The notes: generated by a model not told the origin, from the letters alone. 64,000 nt of DNA from Apostichopus japonicus (GCF_037975245.1 NC_092567.1:17782376-17846375); one strand, 5' to 3'. Shown: positions 23,730-35,579, counted from the stretch's first letter. Program-made: numbers and translations.

Positions 23730-24113
23730 ATGGAGTCGGGTTGTGGTGCCAATGAGCTTTCCAAAGGAGAAGCCCAGGTGACTGATACGAATACCGGGCA
23801 ATCCAGGAAACAGGCTGGACCATTCAACCAAACAGTTGGAGTAAAGCGGCCTGAGGACAAGTTACGTAATCAAGAATCCAAAAGTACATGTCGCGTGGTG
23901 TCGGAAAATCAAACAAATAAATGCACATACCATAGTCCAAACAATGAAGGGATCACAAACGTTGAAGCCTGTGATAACTGGAGTGATGGTACAGGTGGGA
24001 GTCCAAAAATTACTCGTGGAGGACCAGGTCAAGATCATGAAACAGTCGAGCCTACGTCTCAACCCAGCAAGGGTTTTGATTCTACTGTTTCGGTGTATAG
24101 ACATACAAGGTAA
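23730..24113 (+). CDS. Divergent MBF2-like protein (unit 2)
   Basis: The exon begins at 23693 after an AG. The ATG at the unit-1 position (23701) runs into a TAG after eight codons. The ATG at 23730 opens a 127-residue frame in register with the family domain. Conserved parts are VEACDNW, GTGGSPK, TRGGP and the TVSVY end. Residues that are hydrophobic in unit 1 are largely polar here (for example Leu to Gln, Leu to Lys, Trp to Asn, Val to Glu, Phe to Ser), and three extra cysteines appear. Over 98 gapless codons, 44 differ from unit 1 and 42 change the amino acid. It could be a diversified functional paralog or a relic; the open frame and lack of silent changes favour selection. Confidence 0.45.
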   Translation: MESGCGANELSKGEAQVTDTNTGQSRKQAGPFNQTVGVKRPEDKLRNQESKSTCRVVSENQTNKCTYHSPNNEGITNVEACDNWSDGTGGSPKITRGGPGQDHETVEPTSQPSKGFDSTVSVYRHTR

Positions 24114-24244
24114 TTTTTACTGAATGTTTCATTTACCGGCCCGTAGGCCTAATTGTGTAATAAGTTCAGAATTGATCTCATAATTGATAATTAATAAGTT
24201 ATTCTATCATGGACATATTGTCTTTAAACAATGTCATTCAAATT

Positions 24245-24250
24245 AATAAA
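24245..24250 (+). terminator. PolyA signal, unit 2
   Basis: AATAAA 132 bp after the stop codon, at the same place as in unit 1. Confidence 0.55.
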
Positions 24251-24259
24251 TAAATGAAG

Positions 24260-25574
24260 CATGAAACTTATTGCCGGCAGTGTTCCAATCATGATTTCAA
24301 ATATTAATGATGTGATATTATGGATTCAGAAAGACGTTTAATACTCTAATTGACTATTTTACATCATACTTCGGATACCATCAACATAGGCAGTAAACAT
24401 CATAGAATGTTGTGGACGAACCTTTCAGGTGATTGTAATGATTTTGGGACATAAGTTATCCCCGTTTTGCAAAGTATCATTGAAATATTTGAAATGACAC
24501 ATCAATAAAAAGTCATTAAAAAAAATTGACATATTACAGTACCGCAAAAACCGATCGTCAAATCCTGTTGCGATTCGCAAGATAACCGTCTGAAGAATTT
24601 TTAATTTTTTTCCTAAAAGCATACACATAAGATGCAGATGTTTATTTTGTAATATTCTTATAACAAAATTAATTAGCTAATTTAATACCATTAATATGAT
24701 GTGAAATTTCTAAAGCAACCCTAAACACGACAACATATATATTCCGTTTAGGGTGAAAACGCACGTTTAAGTACTAACTAATTACAACATATCTGACATA
24801 TAGCCTCGCAAAATAAGCAAAGAAAACAGAAGAGGTCTGATTTAATCCTAGTTTACAAAGGCAATGCACGGCGAGATATTGAATAATAATTTAATTTATC
24901 AAACAGGTACCACAGCATGTACTATTCATGATCCTTAATAATTGCTTCCTTTGAAGTTTATATCTTTTTATTTAACTACTGGTGTAAAATTCGGAGGGAC
25001 GGTGGAAGCATAATGTCGGTAGTAGTAATGGCGGGAAGAATACTCCAATGGTTTATGTCTACTTGGGTATTTTACTTTTCGACGACCATTGTGGAACTAT
25101 GTTTCATAAGCTAACAATGCTTTGTTTTTGGAACACGCCAGGCGTTGCTAATTGACATATTAAGTGATTTTATGTTTACAAATTCAATCCACAAGCGGCT
25201 CGCTTTTAGCAAGGTTAGGGAACTTCGATTAATTGAGTATGTGTTAGTGTATCATTAACACATAACATTTAAACCCAAATAAACACCAACCAGTTCCCGC
25301 AAATTTCTCTGGGATATAATTGCAAGGAAAAGTAAGCGAAAATATTAAATTAAATACACGGGCCGTATTGTAGCTGCAATCTTCTGGAGAGACGTCAACA
25401 TATCAAAAACTTGTTTCACTGCTCGGTTCGTTGTTATTTGCACAGTTCAGGTCATTGTTTTGTTCTTACATATAGTTTGGAAACATCCCCTTTAAATGAT
25501 AATTACTAGCTTCTTCACATACATTTGGTAGTAACACAGTACGGAGGAACGTATCGTCAATAACAACAACACTA
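24260..25574. other. Spacer between unit 2 and unit 3
   Basis: Near-identical copy of 22240-23554. No protein gene seen. Confidence 0.5.
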
Positions 25575-25749
25575 GGTTGTATATGTCATGTCCCCCGATT
25601 GACTAGGGGACATACACAACATTGTTTGCCCATGCTGGTCACACAAGAGTACATGAACTGTAGACTTTGTACCGGTATCACATATGTAAATCACATTCTA
25701 TTTGTTCTTCAGAGACAACCATGGCGCTGACCAGCCCCGCTCCTTAGAC

Positions 25750-26133
25750 ATGGAGTCGGGTTGTGGTGCCAATGAGCTTTCCAAAGGAGAAGCCCAGGTG
25801 ACTGATACGAATACCGGGCAATCCAGGAAACAGGCTGGACCATTCAACCAAACAGTTGGAGTAAAGCGGCCTGAGGACAAGTTACGTAATCAAGAATCCA
25901 AAAGTACATGTCGCGTGGTGTCGGAAAATCAAACAAATAAATGCACATACCATAGTCCAAACAATGAAGGGATCACAAACGTTGAAGCCTGTGATAACTG
26001 GAGTGATGGTACAGGTGGGAGTCCAAAAATTACTCGTGGAGGACCAGGTCAAGATCATGAAACAGTCGAGCCTACGTCTCAACCCAGCAAGGGTTTTGAT
26101 TCTACTGTTTCGGTGTATAGACATACAAGGTAA
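25750..26133 (+). CDS. Divergent MBF2-like protein (unit 3)
   Basis: The coding sequence matches unit 2 and gives the same 127-residue product. The early TAG after the first ATG (25721) is also shared. The exon begins at 25713. Identity with unit 2 extends through exon, UTR and spacer, so this is a very recent duplication or has been kept alike by gene conversion. Confidence 0.45.
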   Translation: MESGCGANELSKGEAQVTDTNTGQSRKQAGPFNQTVGVKRPEDKLRNQESKSTCRVVSENQTNKCTYHSPNNEGITNVEACDNWSDGTGGSPKITRGGPGQDHETVEPTSQPSKGFDSTVSVYRHTR

Positions 26134-26264
26134 TTTTTACTGAATGTTTCATTTACCGGCCCGTAGGCCTAATTGTGTAATAAGTTCAGAATTGATCTCA
26201 TAATTGATAATTAATAAGTTATTCTATCATGGACATATTGTCTTTAAACAATGTCATTCAAATT

Positions 26265-26270
26265 AATAAA
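26265..26270 (+). terminator. PolyA signal, unit 3
   Basis: AATAAA 131 bp after the stop codon, same context as in units 1 and 2. Confidence 0.55.
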
Positions 26271-27473
26271 TAAATGAAGCATGAAACTTATTGCCGGCAG
26301 TGTTCCAATCATGATTTCAAATATTAATGATGTGATATTATGGATTCAGATAGACGTTTAATACTCTAATTGACTATTTTACATCATACTTCGGATACCA
26401 TCAACATAGGCAGTAAATATCATAGAATGTTGTGGACGAACCTTTCAGGTGATTGTAATGATTTTGGGACATAAGTTATCCCCGTTTTGCAAAGTATCAT
26501 TGAAATATTTGAAATGACACATCAATAAAAAGTCATTAAAAAAAATTGACATATTACAGTACCGCAAAAACCGATCGTCAAATCCTGTTGCGATTCGCAA
26601 GATAACCGTCTGAAGAATTTTTAATTTTTTTCCTAAAAGCATACACATAAGATGCAGATGTTTATTTTGTAATATTCTTATAACAAAATTAATTAGCTAA
26701 TTTAATACCATTAATATGATGTGAAATTTCTAAAGCAACCCTAAACACGACAACATATATATTCCGTTTAGGGTGAAAACGCACGTTTAAGTACTAACTA
26801 ATTACAACATATCTGACATATAGCCTCGCAAAATAAGCAAAGAAAACAGAAGAGGTCTGATTTAATCCTAGTTTACAAAGGCAATGCACGGCGAGATATT
26901 GAATAATAATTTAATTTATCAAACAGGTACCACAGCATGTACTATTCATGATCCTTAATAATTGCTTCCTTTGAAGTTTATATCTTTTTATTTAACTACT
27001 GGTGTAAAATTCGGAGGGACGGTGGAAGCATAATGTCGGTAGTAGTAATGGCGGGAAGAATACTCCAATGGTTTATGTCTACTTGGGTATTTTACTTTTC
27101 GACGACCATTGTGGAACTATGTTTCATAAGCGATCAATTGTGTATATGTTAGTGTATCATTAACACATAACGTTTAAACCCAAATAAACACCAATCAGTG
27201 CCCGCAAATTTCTCTGGGATGTAATTGCAAGGAAACCTAAGCGAAAGTATTAAATTAACTGACGGACCGTGTTATAGCTGCAATATTCTGGAGAGACGTC
27301 AAGATATCAGAAACTTGTTTCACTGCTCGGTTCGTTGTTATTTGCACAGTTCAGGTCTTTATTTTGTTCGTATATATTTGGAAACATCCCCTTTAAATGA
27401 TATATTACTCACTTCTTCACAGACATTTGGTAACACAGTACGGAGGAACGTATCGTCACTAACAACAACACTA

Positions 27474-28230
27474 GGTTGTGTATGTCCCCTGATTGACTAG
27501 GGGGCTATACACAACATTGTTTGCCCAAACAGGTCACACAAGAGTAATTGGACCTGTAGACTTTGTACCGGTATCACATAATTATGTAAATCACATTCTA
27601 TTTGTTTTTTCAGGTGGTGTTATGCCGTTAAACGTTGCTGCTGCTGCCACTGGTGTTGTTGCTGTTTTGGGATACACTAACAAATAATCAGCAGTTATTT
27701 TTACGACGCTTAAGCGACCACAAATGTGGGAGAAACCCGCAAGGGCTTATGGATTACAACTAACACGTTTGGGTGGCTCAAATTTTAAGTTGTAACTTAT
27801 TGAGTTGTTTAGTTGTTAGTTATCAGCTGTTAGTTATCATTCGGTCAATTTTAGTTAACTCGTTGTTATTTAGCCTTTTAAGTTAGTGTTTCGCGTTAAT
27901 TAATACAAGAAAATTTAAATAGTTGTTTTTCGTGACTTATTTTGGAGCTACTATATGTCATTCTTTGAACATTAAACATTTCCGTTAACATGTCTACAAA
28001 TTACGGTGGAACATTTCTGTTAAAAGTTTCTATAGTTTGGTGGCCACGGTACAATATGTTATTCTATCATGGATACATTCTCTCCAAATATTATCATACA
28101 AATTAATAAATAAATAAATAAATAAAGCATGGAACTTATTGCCGGCAGTGTTCCAATCATGATTTCAAATAATAATAATGTGATATTACGACTTCGGAAA
28201 GACGTATAATAATCTAATTGAACGACAAGG
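27474..28230 (+). pseudogene. Unit 4 remnant of the MBF2-like array
   Basis: The intron part and acceptor are recognisable (AG at 27612-27613). The exon then holds only a 21-codon frame from the ATG at 27622 to the TAA at 27685, Ala/Val-rich like the start of the unit-1 protein. The domain is absent. The conserved 3' flank resumes near 28055, with AATAAA repeats near 28110 and the TTGCCGGCAG phrase. The exon body appears to have been lost or replaced by unrelated sequence at 27690-28050. Confidence 0.5.
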
Positions 28231-31180
28231 AGAATACCAACAATGAACTAGATAGGCAAATTATATTTAGACGATTTTCATTGGAATAGGGAGCTTTTGC
28301 AAACCAAGACAATTATTATAAAGCAACGATAATATATTTCAGTAGTTTAAGAACAAATTTGTGAGGGTTTGCAGAAGGCGTGATGAGTTGTTACGCAAAA
28401 GCTATTTACATACAATAACGACTTGAAATTAGGTCATACCGAAATATTGAAGTTGTTTAAAGATGGTTAGATGATTCAATTCTAACCGTCAACAGACCAT
28501 TGGGTTAAGGCTCAGTCTGGATATTTACGTCGGACATTTGTGTGACCTCAAAGTGTTCGGAAATGCAACAATGCGAAGAATGATTGTAAGCCAAGCTTGG
28601 TCGCTTCTACTAATAGAAATGCTTTACATAAATCGTCATTATTTGCGAAATGTATGGGGTTGATGCATCACCCTGTGCGTGTTTTGAGGTCAAACCACCT
28701 ACATAATGTTCAGGTTAGCTCTAAATGCCAAATTACTGTTTTATTTTGGCCAATGAAAAACGTGTTTAATCTTAGCTATAGTATATATGATACCATTCTT
28801 TAGAATGGAAAAAGATACTGACTGAGGTAAATGTATTCCTCAAATTTCACTGTTGCTATTATCCTTGCATAAGTCGTATGTACAATCTATATCGAGTTCG
28901 GACGTGTCCAATTGACTTGCAATATCATATGTAGATATACTGTGGACTCGAGATAATACTTCTTCTGTATACGACGATCGATCACAATGTTGAGTGGGTT
29001 ACATAGGCAATCAGATTGTGCGAAATTCGATGCACTTTGGTCCTTGATGATGGAAATCAATTGTACAATGTTATAGTAGAGACATATAATTTAATGCATA
29101 TATAAAGACAAGTATGAAACCTTACATACATTTGTTAAATAACACAAGTTAGGTTTATTTAGCGTAATGCCAGCTGTAAACTCATAGCCCAACTCAGGAG
29201 TAACGTCACAGTATCCTGAGCATGCAGTTTTCAAAACACAACATTTGGCAAAGGGTCAATTAGTACACGCACGCATGCAGGCATGCACGGACGCACGCAA
29301 TTGCTCAAGTATATTCGAGAACTGAAAGGAAGGAATGTCTTTCTAACAATAGAATTGTCATTTCAAGAAATGCCATTAACTGCAGACTGTTAGGTTCGTT
29401 TCTATTATATATACACCAACAGTTTTTGACAATATGTTTTATATTTAATAGAGGTTATAAAGAGACGCGTTTACCAGAATTTCTTGGTTTGTATTATATC
29501 TATATCATATTCGACAAAGAACTATAGGCTGCTTTTTCACCTCCTGATTTAATCGTGTTACTGGACCGTTTCAGAGATGAGGAAAAACATTCGTATAATT
29601 ACGATTATGAATCGACTATCAAGTCAAGAGGATGACTTAAAAGAAAGGGATCTTTGGTTCCTGAACGATGACGAACAAGAATATAAAGTTAGTTCAATAC
29701 TTAAATGAAAATAATGATTGGTATACTTTCACGCCCAAAGACTGACGCAAGTCATTGCTGTTATCATACTGTATTAGAGGAATTCCTCTAAACTAAGGGC
29801 ATTTTGGTATGTTGTATAGTATTCATTTAGTAACGTTAGGGCTATGATTATTTCCTAGAGAAAATTGTAGTTCTGGATTTGCGAATACTTCCTAAGCATA
29901 TTAAACACGTTCAAAAAAATCACAAATTGCCAATCTCGTTTAGTCATGTTTGAAATTGGCGGGAGTGAACGTTTCTTGAATGACATGTTGATCGTAGCGT
30001 TTACTCGGAACAGAATGGTTTCTTCTATTTTCATATAATCTGATCAACGACGTTTCTCGTCAAAACGGCATTCAACTGCACAACTATGTGTCCGTCTTTG
30101 CCAGTCTAAATCACCAGCATTACTTAACAATTTTTATAGACCAGTTCTGGGTCACAGATATTATCACGTGGTTCATATTTATAGGACAAATTGAGAGTAT
30201 ATGAGCCATTAGTTTGAAAGAAGAGTTTGTAATGAAATTGTTGAGTTATCAGTGTGATGTTAAGATTCCAGCAAATTATTATCATTTTGCGCAACTTACT
30301 TTGCTATCGATTCGCTATTCCACCAAAAAATATTTTCTTCATTCAGAAATTAATTAATAGCTGTTTAAAACGACAATATGGACCTAGGTATTTGTCTCTG
30401 CTATTTGTATTGTGATATCGCACGTAAAACATATATTGAATTAACATTTGATTGAGTTGGAATATTTTCTCCATGTTTCCGTCATATTTAGTTTAATCAT
30501 TGAAATATTATAAGCTTAGCTGCTATACTTTTCATTTATTCGGTTCAGTTGTAGCCTATATCATTTGTATATACCGACACACTTTCAAACCTTAAAGACG
30601 CTAAATACATATTTCATGATAGTTGTTTCCCTATAGGAAGTATAATTAGTAGGACTATCCTGTGGTTGGCAGAACCGACACAAGGTTAAATCTCTTATTT
30701 GGAATAGAGATCAAGCTAGTTTGGATATTAAATCAAGGCATTGCCATTCGCAAAGGATTCGTGTCCAATTTAACATTCATTTCAAGGTAAATTGATTTTC
30801 ATATTTAGTTACCAACTTTTTAACGTTGGAGATTTTAGAAAAACTGTATCATTGAAATTGAAATGAATCATAAGGAAATTAAGCAGAAAACACAAATGAT
30901 TTCCTTATAGGGCGATTTATTTCACGTTCTAAATAAGCGTTTTCAGTCTCAGCCTACTTTTCCGATATATCTTTCAGAATGTTCATTATTAAGTTGAAGT
31001 AATAGCGGTATATACGACGGTATTCATCAGCTAGATCATTTGAAATAATAAATGGCATATACTATTTCTCGGAACCATCAGAAAATTTGTTGAACTTATC
31101 AAATTTACGTCTAATCCAAATCAAGATTGTACTGTTATCAATCGGGATAGAGATATCGTGGCGTTGTCTAATTTATCCCG
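28231..31180. other. Non-coding stretch
   Basis: AT-rich, single-copy within the window. A short CACG/CATG-rich run lies near 29265-29300. A 43-codon frame at 29578-29709 follows an AG acceptor but has no other support. I see no gene. Confidence 0.45.
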
Positions 31181-31185
31181 TTCTA

Positions 31186-31217
31186 TGACGTCATAAACTG
31201 ACGAAAAAATGACGTCA
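31186..31217. promoter_or_regulatory. Two perfect CRE sites in a 24-bp direct repeat
   Basis: TGACGTCATAAACTGA starts at 31186 and again at 31210. Each contains the TGACGTCA palindrome bound by CREB/ATF proteins. No TATA box or gene start is obvious within 100 bp; the nearest frame starts at 31526. Confidence 0.4.
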
Positions 31218-31525
31218 TAAACTGATTAACCTTGGTGAATTTCTCGACAGTGCTTACAATTGCTTGAGATTGCTTTCTTTCCATTACCATTTATAAAATG
31301 TCAGCTCATGAGATGCCTTGTCTGATCAAACTTAGCTACTCTCTTATTCGGACAGCCTAACCAACTAGGCCATAGACACTAATTGTTTGTCCAGAGGTTT
31401 GAAACCAGTACGAAAGTACGTTATTCCATTGTAAGGTTTTGCAACCTGTATCGAGCAATGCTAGTTTTGTGTTGGTGGCGTATTTTTAACATTGTGGTAC
31501 AGCTCTTAAACGTACTTTTGGTAAA

Positions 31526-31696
31526 ATGATGAAGTTAACTGTGAAGCACAATGACCGATCGATCAAATTTGCTGACCTCAAGCGAGACGACCAAATACTG
31601 ATGTGTGTTTGGTTTTGCCATCCGTGTTGGCACGCCATTGTTTTGAAATTAAAGAAGCGCCAGCCGTGGAAAATGTCATTGATGTATATGTATTAA
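31526..31696 (+). CDS. Hypothetical 56-residue ORF
   Basis: The product starts MMKLTVKHNDRSIKFADL and continues with charged, then Cys/Trp-rich residues. Its composition is less AT-driven than the surroundings. The start loosely resembles the first strands of a ubiquitin-like fold, but that is weak. It lies 310 bp after the paired CRE sites. It could be a first exon, a relic or chance. Confidence 0.2.
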   Translation: MMKLTVKHNDRSIKFADLKRDDQILMCVWFCHPCWHAIVLKLKKRQPWKMSLMYMY

Positions 31697-32211
31697 CCAA
31701 TTATTTTTTTGTAATGTATCTTTGTCTCTCTCAGTTAATTGGTAGTACCCCATGAATTTGTTTATTCAAAGACCGGTGTCAACGTTACGAAAAATATAGA
31801 AATAAATTACCCGAAAAGAAAAGTCATGTTTATGTGTCTATTTTGTTTGAAGCGTTTTGCACATTTCAGCATTTCGTCAACAGGGCCCCTTTAACCATTC
31901 AAACTAAAAACCAGTGTCGAATGGAAGAAATGTAACAAATTCATACAAATCTTTGTTTGAAAAAAGAGAAAAATATTTATTGCATTTTGTTCAATGATCA
32001 GCTTTGCCTAACAAGGAAAATATAACATACACCAATCAAACACGTACTCAAGAAAAGAAATTATCAGTCCTTTTGAGGAGTGGTAATTATAGAACAATTT
32101 GATATGCTTACACCATAAAGTTAACGACATAAAAATCAAACCAATTGAAAATTGATATCTAACTTATCAATGGAGAATAACATCTAACCATACGAGAAAC
32201 TTCCATGTATG
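31697..32211. other. Non-coding stretch
   Basis: No open frame, repeat or motif that I can support. Confidence 0.4.
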
Positions 32212-32249
32212 TAAATATATATATATCTATATCTATATATCTATATATA

Positions 32250-32289
<40 letters not shown>

Positions 32290-32292
32290 TAT

Positions 32293-32341
<49 letters not shown>

Positions 32342-32410
32342 AAATATATATATATAGGCCTAATAAAAATATATATATAGATAAGGATATATATATATAT
32401 ATTTATATTT
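32212..32410. repeat. TA microsatellite
   Basis: A (TA)n run of about 200 bp with ATATC and AGATATGG interruptions. The Tyr/Ile alternating frames here are artefacts. Confidence 0.95.
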
Positions 32411-33487
32411 TGTAATAATTTATTCAGGCGAGTAAGGTCCAGGAACATCTATTAACAGAAATAGTCCTACGGCAGAACAATTTGACATTTTATATCGAAG
32501 AGAAAATAGCTTCTACTTAGTTGAAACCCTATCTCGGTATCGTTCTCAACTCTATATATGTTCTTTGAATGTAACTTTTTCTTTACCATTTAGGATGTGG
32601 TTTCGACCTCAAGATGCAGTATTTCCAGCACTGTCTTAAAATTGGTCACTTTTATGACTAATTTATAATATCAGGCTCTTCAATAAAGAAAATATTGTAA
32701 TTCACAAACTAAATCCCGCATAATCCAAACTAAAAGAACCATGTTAAAATAATCGGAAGAATGGCACTGATAAATCAATGCTAATTTTCAAGATCCCAAA
32801 ATATTCCCCAAAAGTTTATTCTTTCGACAGATGAGAAGTTTCTTTGCAAACTTTATAAAAAATGTTTCTTTTTTAGAGACTTCTTTGCAAATGGTGCCAA
32901 AACACACAAGTCTGCCATATCATTACAACACCTTTGGTAGGTTTGCATTCAAGTAATGTGAAATTTCATTTCATGCATATAATGTTCGTTAATCATGACC
33001 AACATGATTCTCTAAAAGATATCGCTAAAAATTTTCTTGTGTAATAAGTTTGCTGTCAAGATTACATATCTCCGGCAATAAATCAACCAAAATGAACCAA
33101 ATATGATGAAGAAGAAAAACAATACTACAAGAAAAAAAAAACTACAAATTTGTATGGTCCCCTTACCCCTTACCCTTAAAATGTTACATTTCTCAATGTG
33201 ATGAAGCTCACTAAAAGTCCTTTTCGGCTGCAATACAGACTTTACCTAAAGATGCTTATCATTAAAACAGGTATAAATATAGAAAATATAAGAACTGGTC
33301 CACTTAAATTACCAAAATAGTGTCTCATAGTCGACAGAAACCAGTGTAAATAGCCTCCAGTTTTCTTTTTTGATTTCTATGGAAACAAAAAAAAATCATA
33401 TGAAAATACAACACTGACATTAACATTTTGCAATTCATGTTTTTTACTCTAAAGTGACATTAGTATTGATATTGAAAAAAAAATCAC
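32411..33487. other. Non-coding stretch
   Basis: AT-rich sequence without a convincing gene or repeat. Confidence 0.4.
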
Positions 33488-33495
33488 CCTACGTC

Positions 33496-33937
33496 CAAGG
33501 GTTAAAATAAGCGGGCGCCCAGGCGCTATTCGCGCCCGCAAGCACTAAAATAGCGCCCCTGGACATGAAAATACAATACGCACGGGCGCTTTTTTGTTGG
33601 CAAATAAGCGCCCGCATACTCCTGTAAATATCAGCCTTATCATGCGCTGCACAGAAGCCTGAAACTAAATTGCATGCTAGTGCTATATAGTAACTGCTAG
33701 CGATTTGATAAATCACTGATCGGACGAGTGCATGCACAATAGCACTGGTGCACATGGTTTATATATCGCACAACACCTGTACTGATACGTACGTACATGC
33801 CGTACTTGAATTTTGTTTCTCCTATTTAGCTCCTGGTAGTGAGAAAATAGCTCCTGGTCCTACTGAAATTGCTGCGAACCAGGAGCCACTTTTTTAGAAA
33901 GTGGCTCCTGGTCCACAAATCCTTATTTCAACCCCTG
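33496..33937. mobile_element. Non-autonomous hAT-like transposon, 442 bp
   Basis: A perfect 8-bp direct repeat CCTACGTC flanks it (33488-33495 and 33938-33945). The ends are inverted repeats: CAAGGGTTAAAATAAG, and CAGGGGTTGAAATAAG as the reverse complement of the right end. The inside has GC-rich palindromic stretches (GGGCGC near 33513, GCGCCC, CAGGAGCCAC) and no coding capacity. Ends and target duplication fit the hAT superfamily. Confidence 0.8.
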
Positions 33938-33945
33938 CCTACGTC

Positions 33946-35530
33946 ACAAAACAACTAGAGAGCTAATAAATTATTTCAACATTTTCATTTAATATAAAAT
34001 ATAAATGAATCATTTCCTTGGATCAAATAAAATGATAGTTTGAACAATACTCTCCTGGTTGACAAAATTCCTGCAAAGTAACACCCAACAAAAGTAGCAC
34101 TCAACAAAATTGAACAATTAAATTTATATATTTGGTTGGCCTAATGAAAATCATCAAACTTCTCGTTTCCATTCAATTTACTTACAATTCAATTTCCATT
34201 CCATTCGATTTATTTTCATTTATTGATTTTGTGTATATGTGTGTGTATGTGTCAAATCTCAAAGGCGCATATATAAGCAATTTACAGAGATAACTAAGAT
34301 CATTTTCCATTTCATGGCAACACTCTTTTCAATTGCAATATCATTAAAACATCTCTGATGACACTAATTAACAAAGAATCAAAACCATTTTGTGTTTCGA
34401 GTTATTGTTTAAATGGAGGCATAACCCTGACGACACTAAACCTTCTTTTGTCTTCAGCTCACGGATAACTCTATGAGACTCTTCCAATTGTTAATTTTAT
34501 CTTCTAATTCTAGCTTCTGTAACTGTATCTATAGCATCCATTTTATCTACCGAAAAGTCAAGCGAGATATTAGGCATTGAAGTCAACGGTTTTGACCTAA
34601 AAGACGTAGACATTTTCAACTTAAACGATTGGGAAATATTCCATCGATTAAAAACCTGCTCCTTTGTTCATGACCGTAGATTGGAGCGCACTTGGAGGTA
34701 TTTTACTCACATATTTTAGTCCGGAACTTTGAACAAACGATGTTATAGCTTGACTTTCTTTGGTCACAGGGCTAAGGTATGTTTCCACTTCTTTTCTTCT
34801 CCACCAGTTCTTTGAATTTTTGCTGAAGAAAAAATTAAGGGAAGATTGTGATTTAATATTTGTTTGAAAAGTAAATCAAATCAGCTAAACAATCACTCTA
34901 AAATCTTGTTATTATCACAAAAAAAGAGGACATTTCCTATGAATTTCCATAATCTGTTCTTGACTAAGTTACAAGAAGATGCAAAGCCAACCATCGTCTT
35001 AGGTTTTACAAGACTATAAATCATCTTCAAACTTTTCGATTAGTTTCAGCATTTTACAATATTTTGCAAGTGTGTCTCGTCGACAGTAAATTCATAGGTA
35101 GAAAACGATTACTGACTAAAACATTGAAGAGTAAAATGATTGTTGCCATGGTTTCCATTTAAAAAAATCTGCAGTGGACATTGAATAGAACAGTTTACAT
35201 GTTCAATCTATAATAGCAACTTTTATCACCTAAGATTGAAGAATAAAAAAAGAGATGTTTTCTGGAGAAAAAAAAAGGGTAAGAAAGAAGATCGCTTACC
35301 TCCAAGAAGTGAAATGGTAATGGTATAGCTTTGCTCGGATAAACTTTGGTGGAGACTTTGGGAATGGATTATGGTCGATAAGATCGAGAACTGCAACCAA
35401 ATGGAAAAGATAATCAGACGAAAGCTTATTAAGGCACAACAAGAGTGTCAACAAGAAAGCAGACCAGCTGATGCAAAGTCTTCTGCAAGCAAGGCCAAAT
35501 CAATATCTAACAAGTTTCGAGAGTGTGTAA
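33946..35530. other. Junction and start of duplication copy 2, non-coding
   Basis: Unique sequence up to 34263, with a short GTGTATG run, then copy 2 begins with the same ten bases that open the window. No gene seen. Confidence 0.5.
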
Positions 35531-35539
35531 AAGTAAGTT

Positions 35540-35579
35540 GGCCTGACGTTTCGATCCTAGCAGGATCTTCTTCAGAGGC
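35540..35579 (-). ncRNA. Hammerhead-like ribozyme motif (copy 2)
   Basis: Counterpart of 1287-1326 with the same 40 nt: intact CUGAAGA core, stems I and II, GAAA and GUC. Confidence 0.6.

Larger units (their letters stand above)
21537..28230 (+). repeat. Tandem array of four gene units, about 2.02 kb each
   Basis: The anchor GGTTGT(G/A)TATGTC occurs at 21537, 23555, 25575 and 27474, giving periods of 2018, 2020 and 1899 bp. Each unit has an acceptor site, one coding exon, an AATAAA and then a spacer. Spacers of units 1, 2 and 3 are about 99 percent identical from just past the polyA signal. Unit 3 has a deletion near 27130. Unit 4 is more diverged and keeps its two flanks but not the exon body. 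Confidence 0.9.

Noticed and set aside
29578-29709. 43-codon frame after an AG acceptor
   Set aside because: Too short, with no homolog recalled and no second exon found.
32251-32448. Minus-strand Tyr/Ile frame
   Set aside because: It is a translation of the TA microsatellite.
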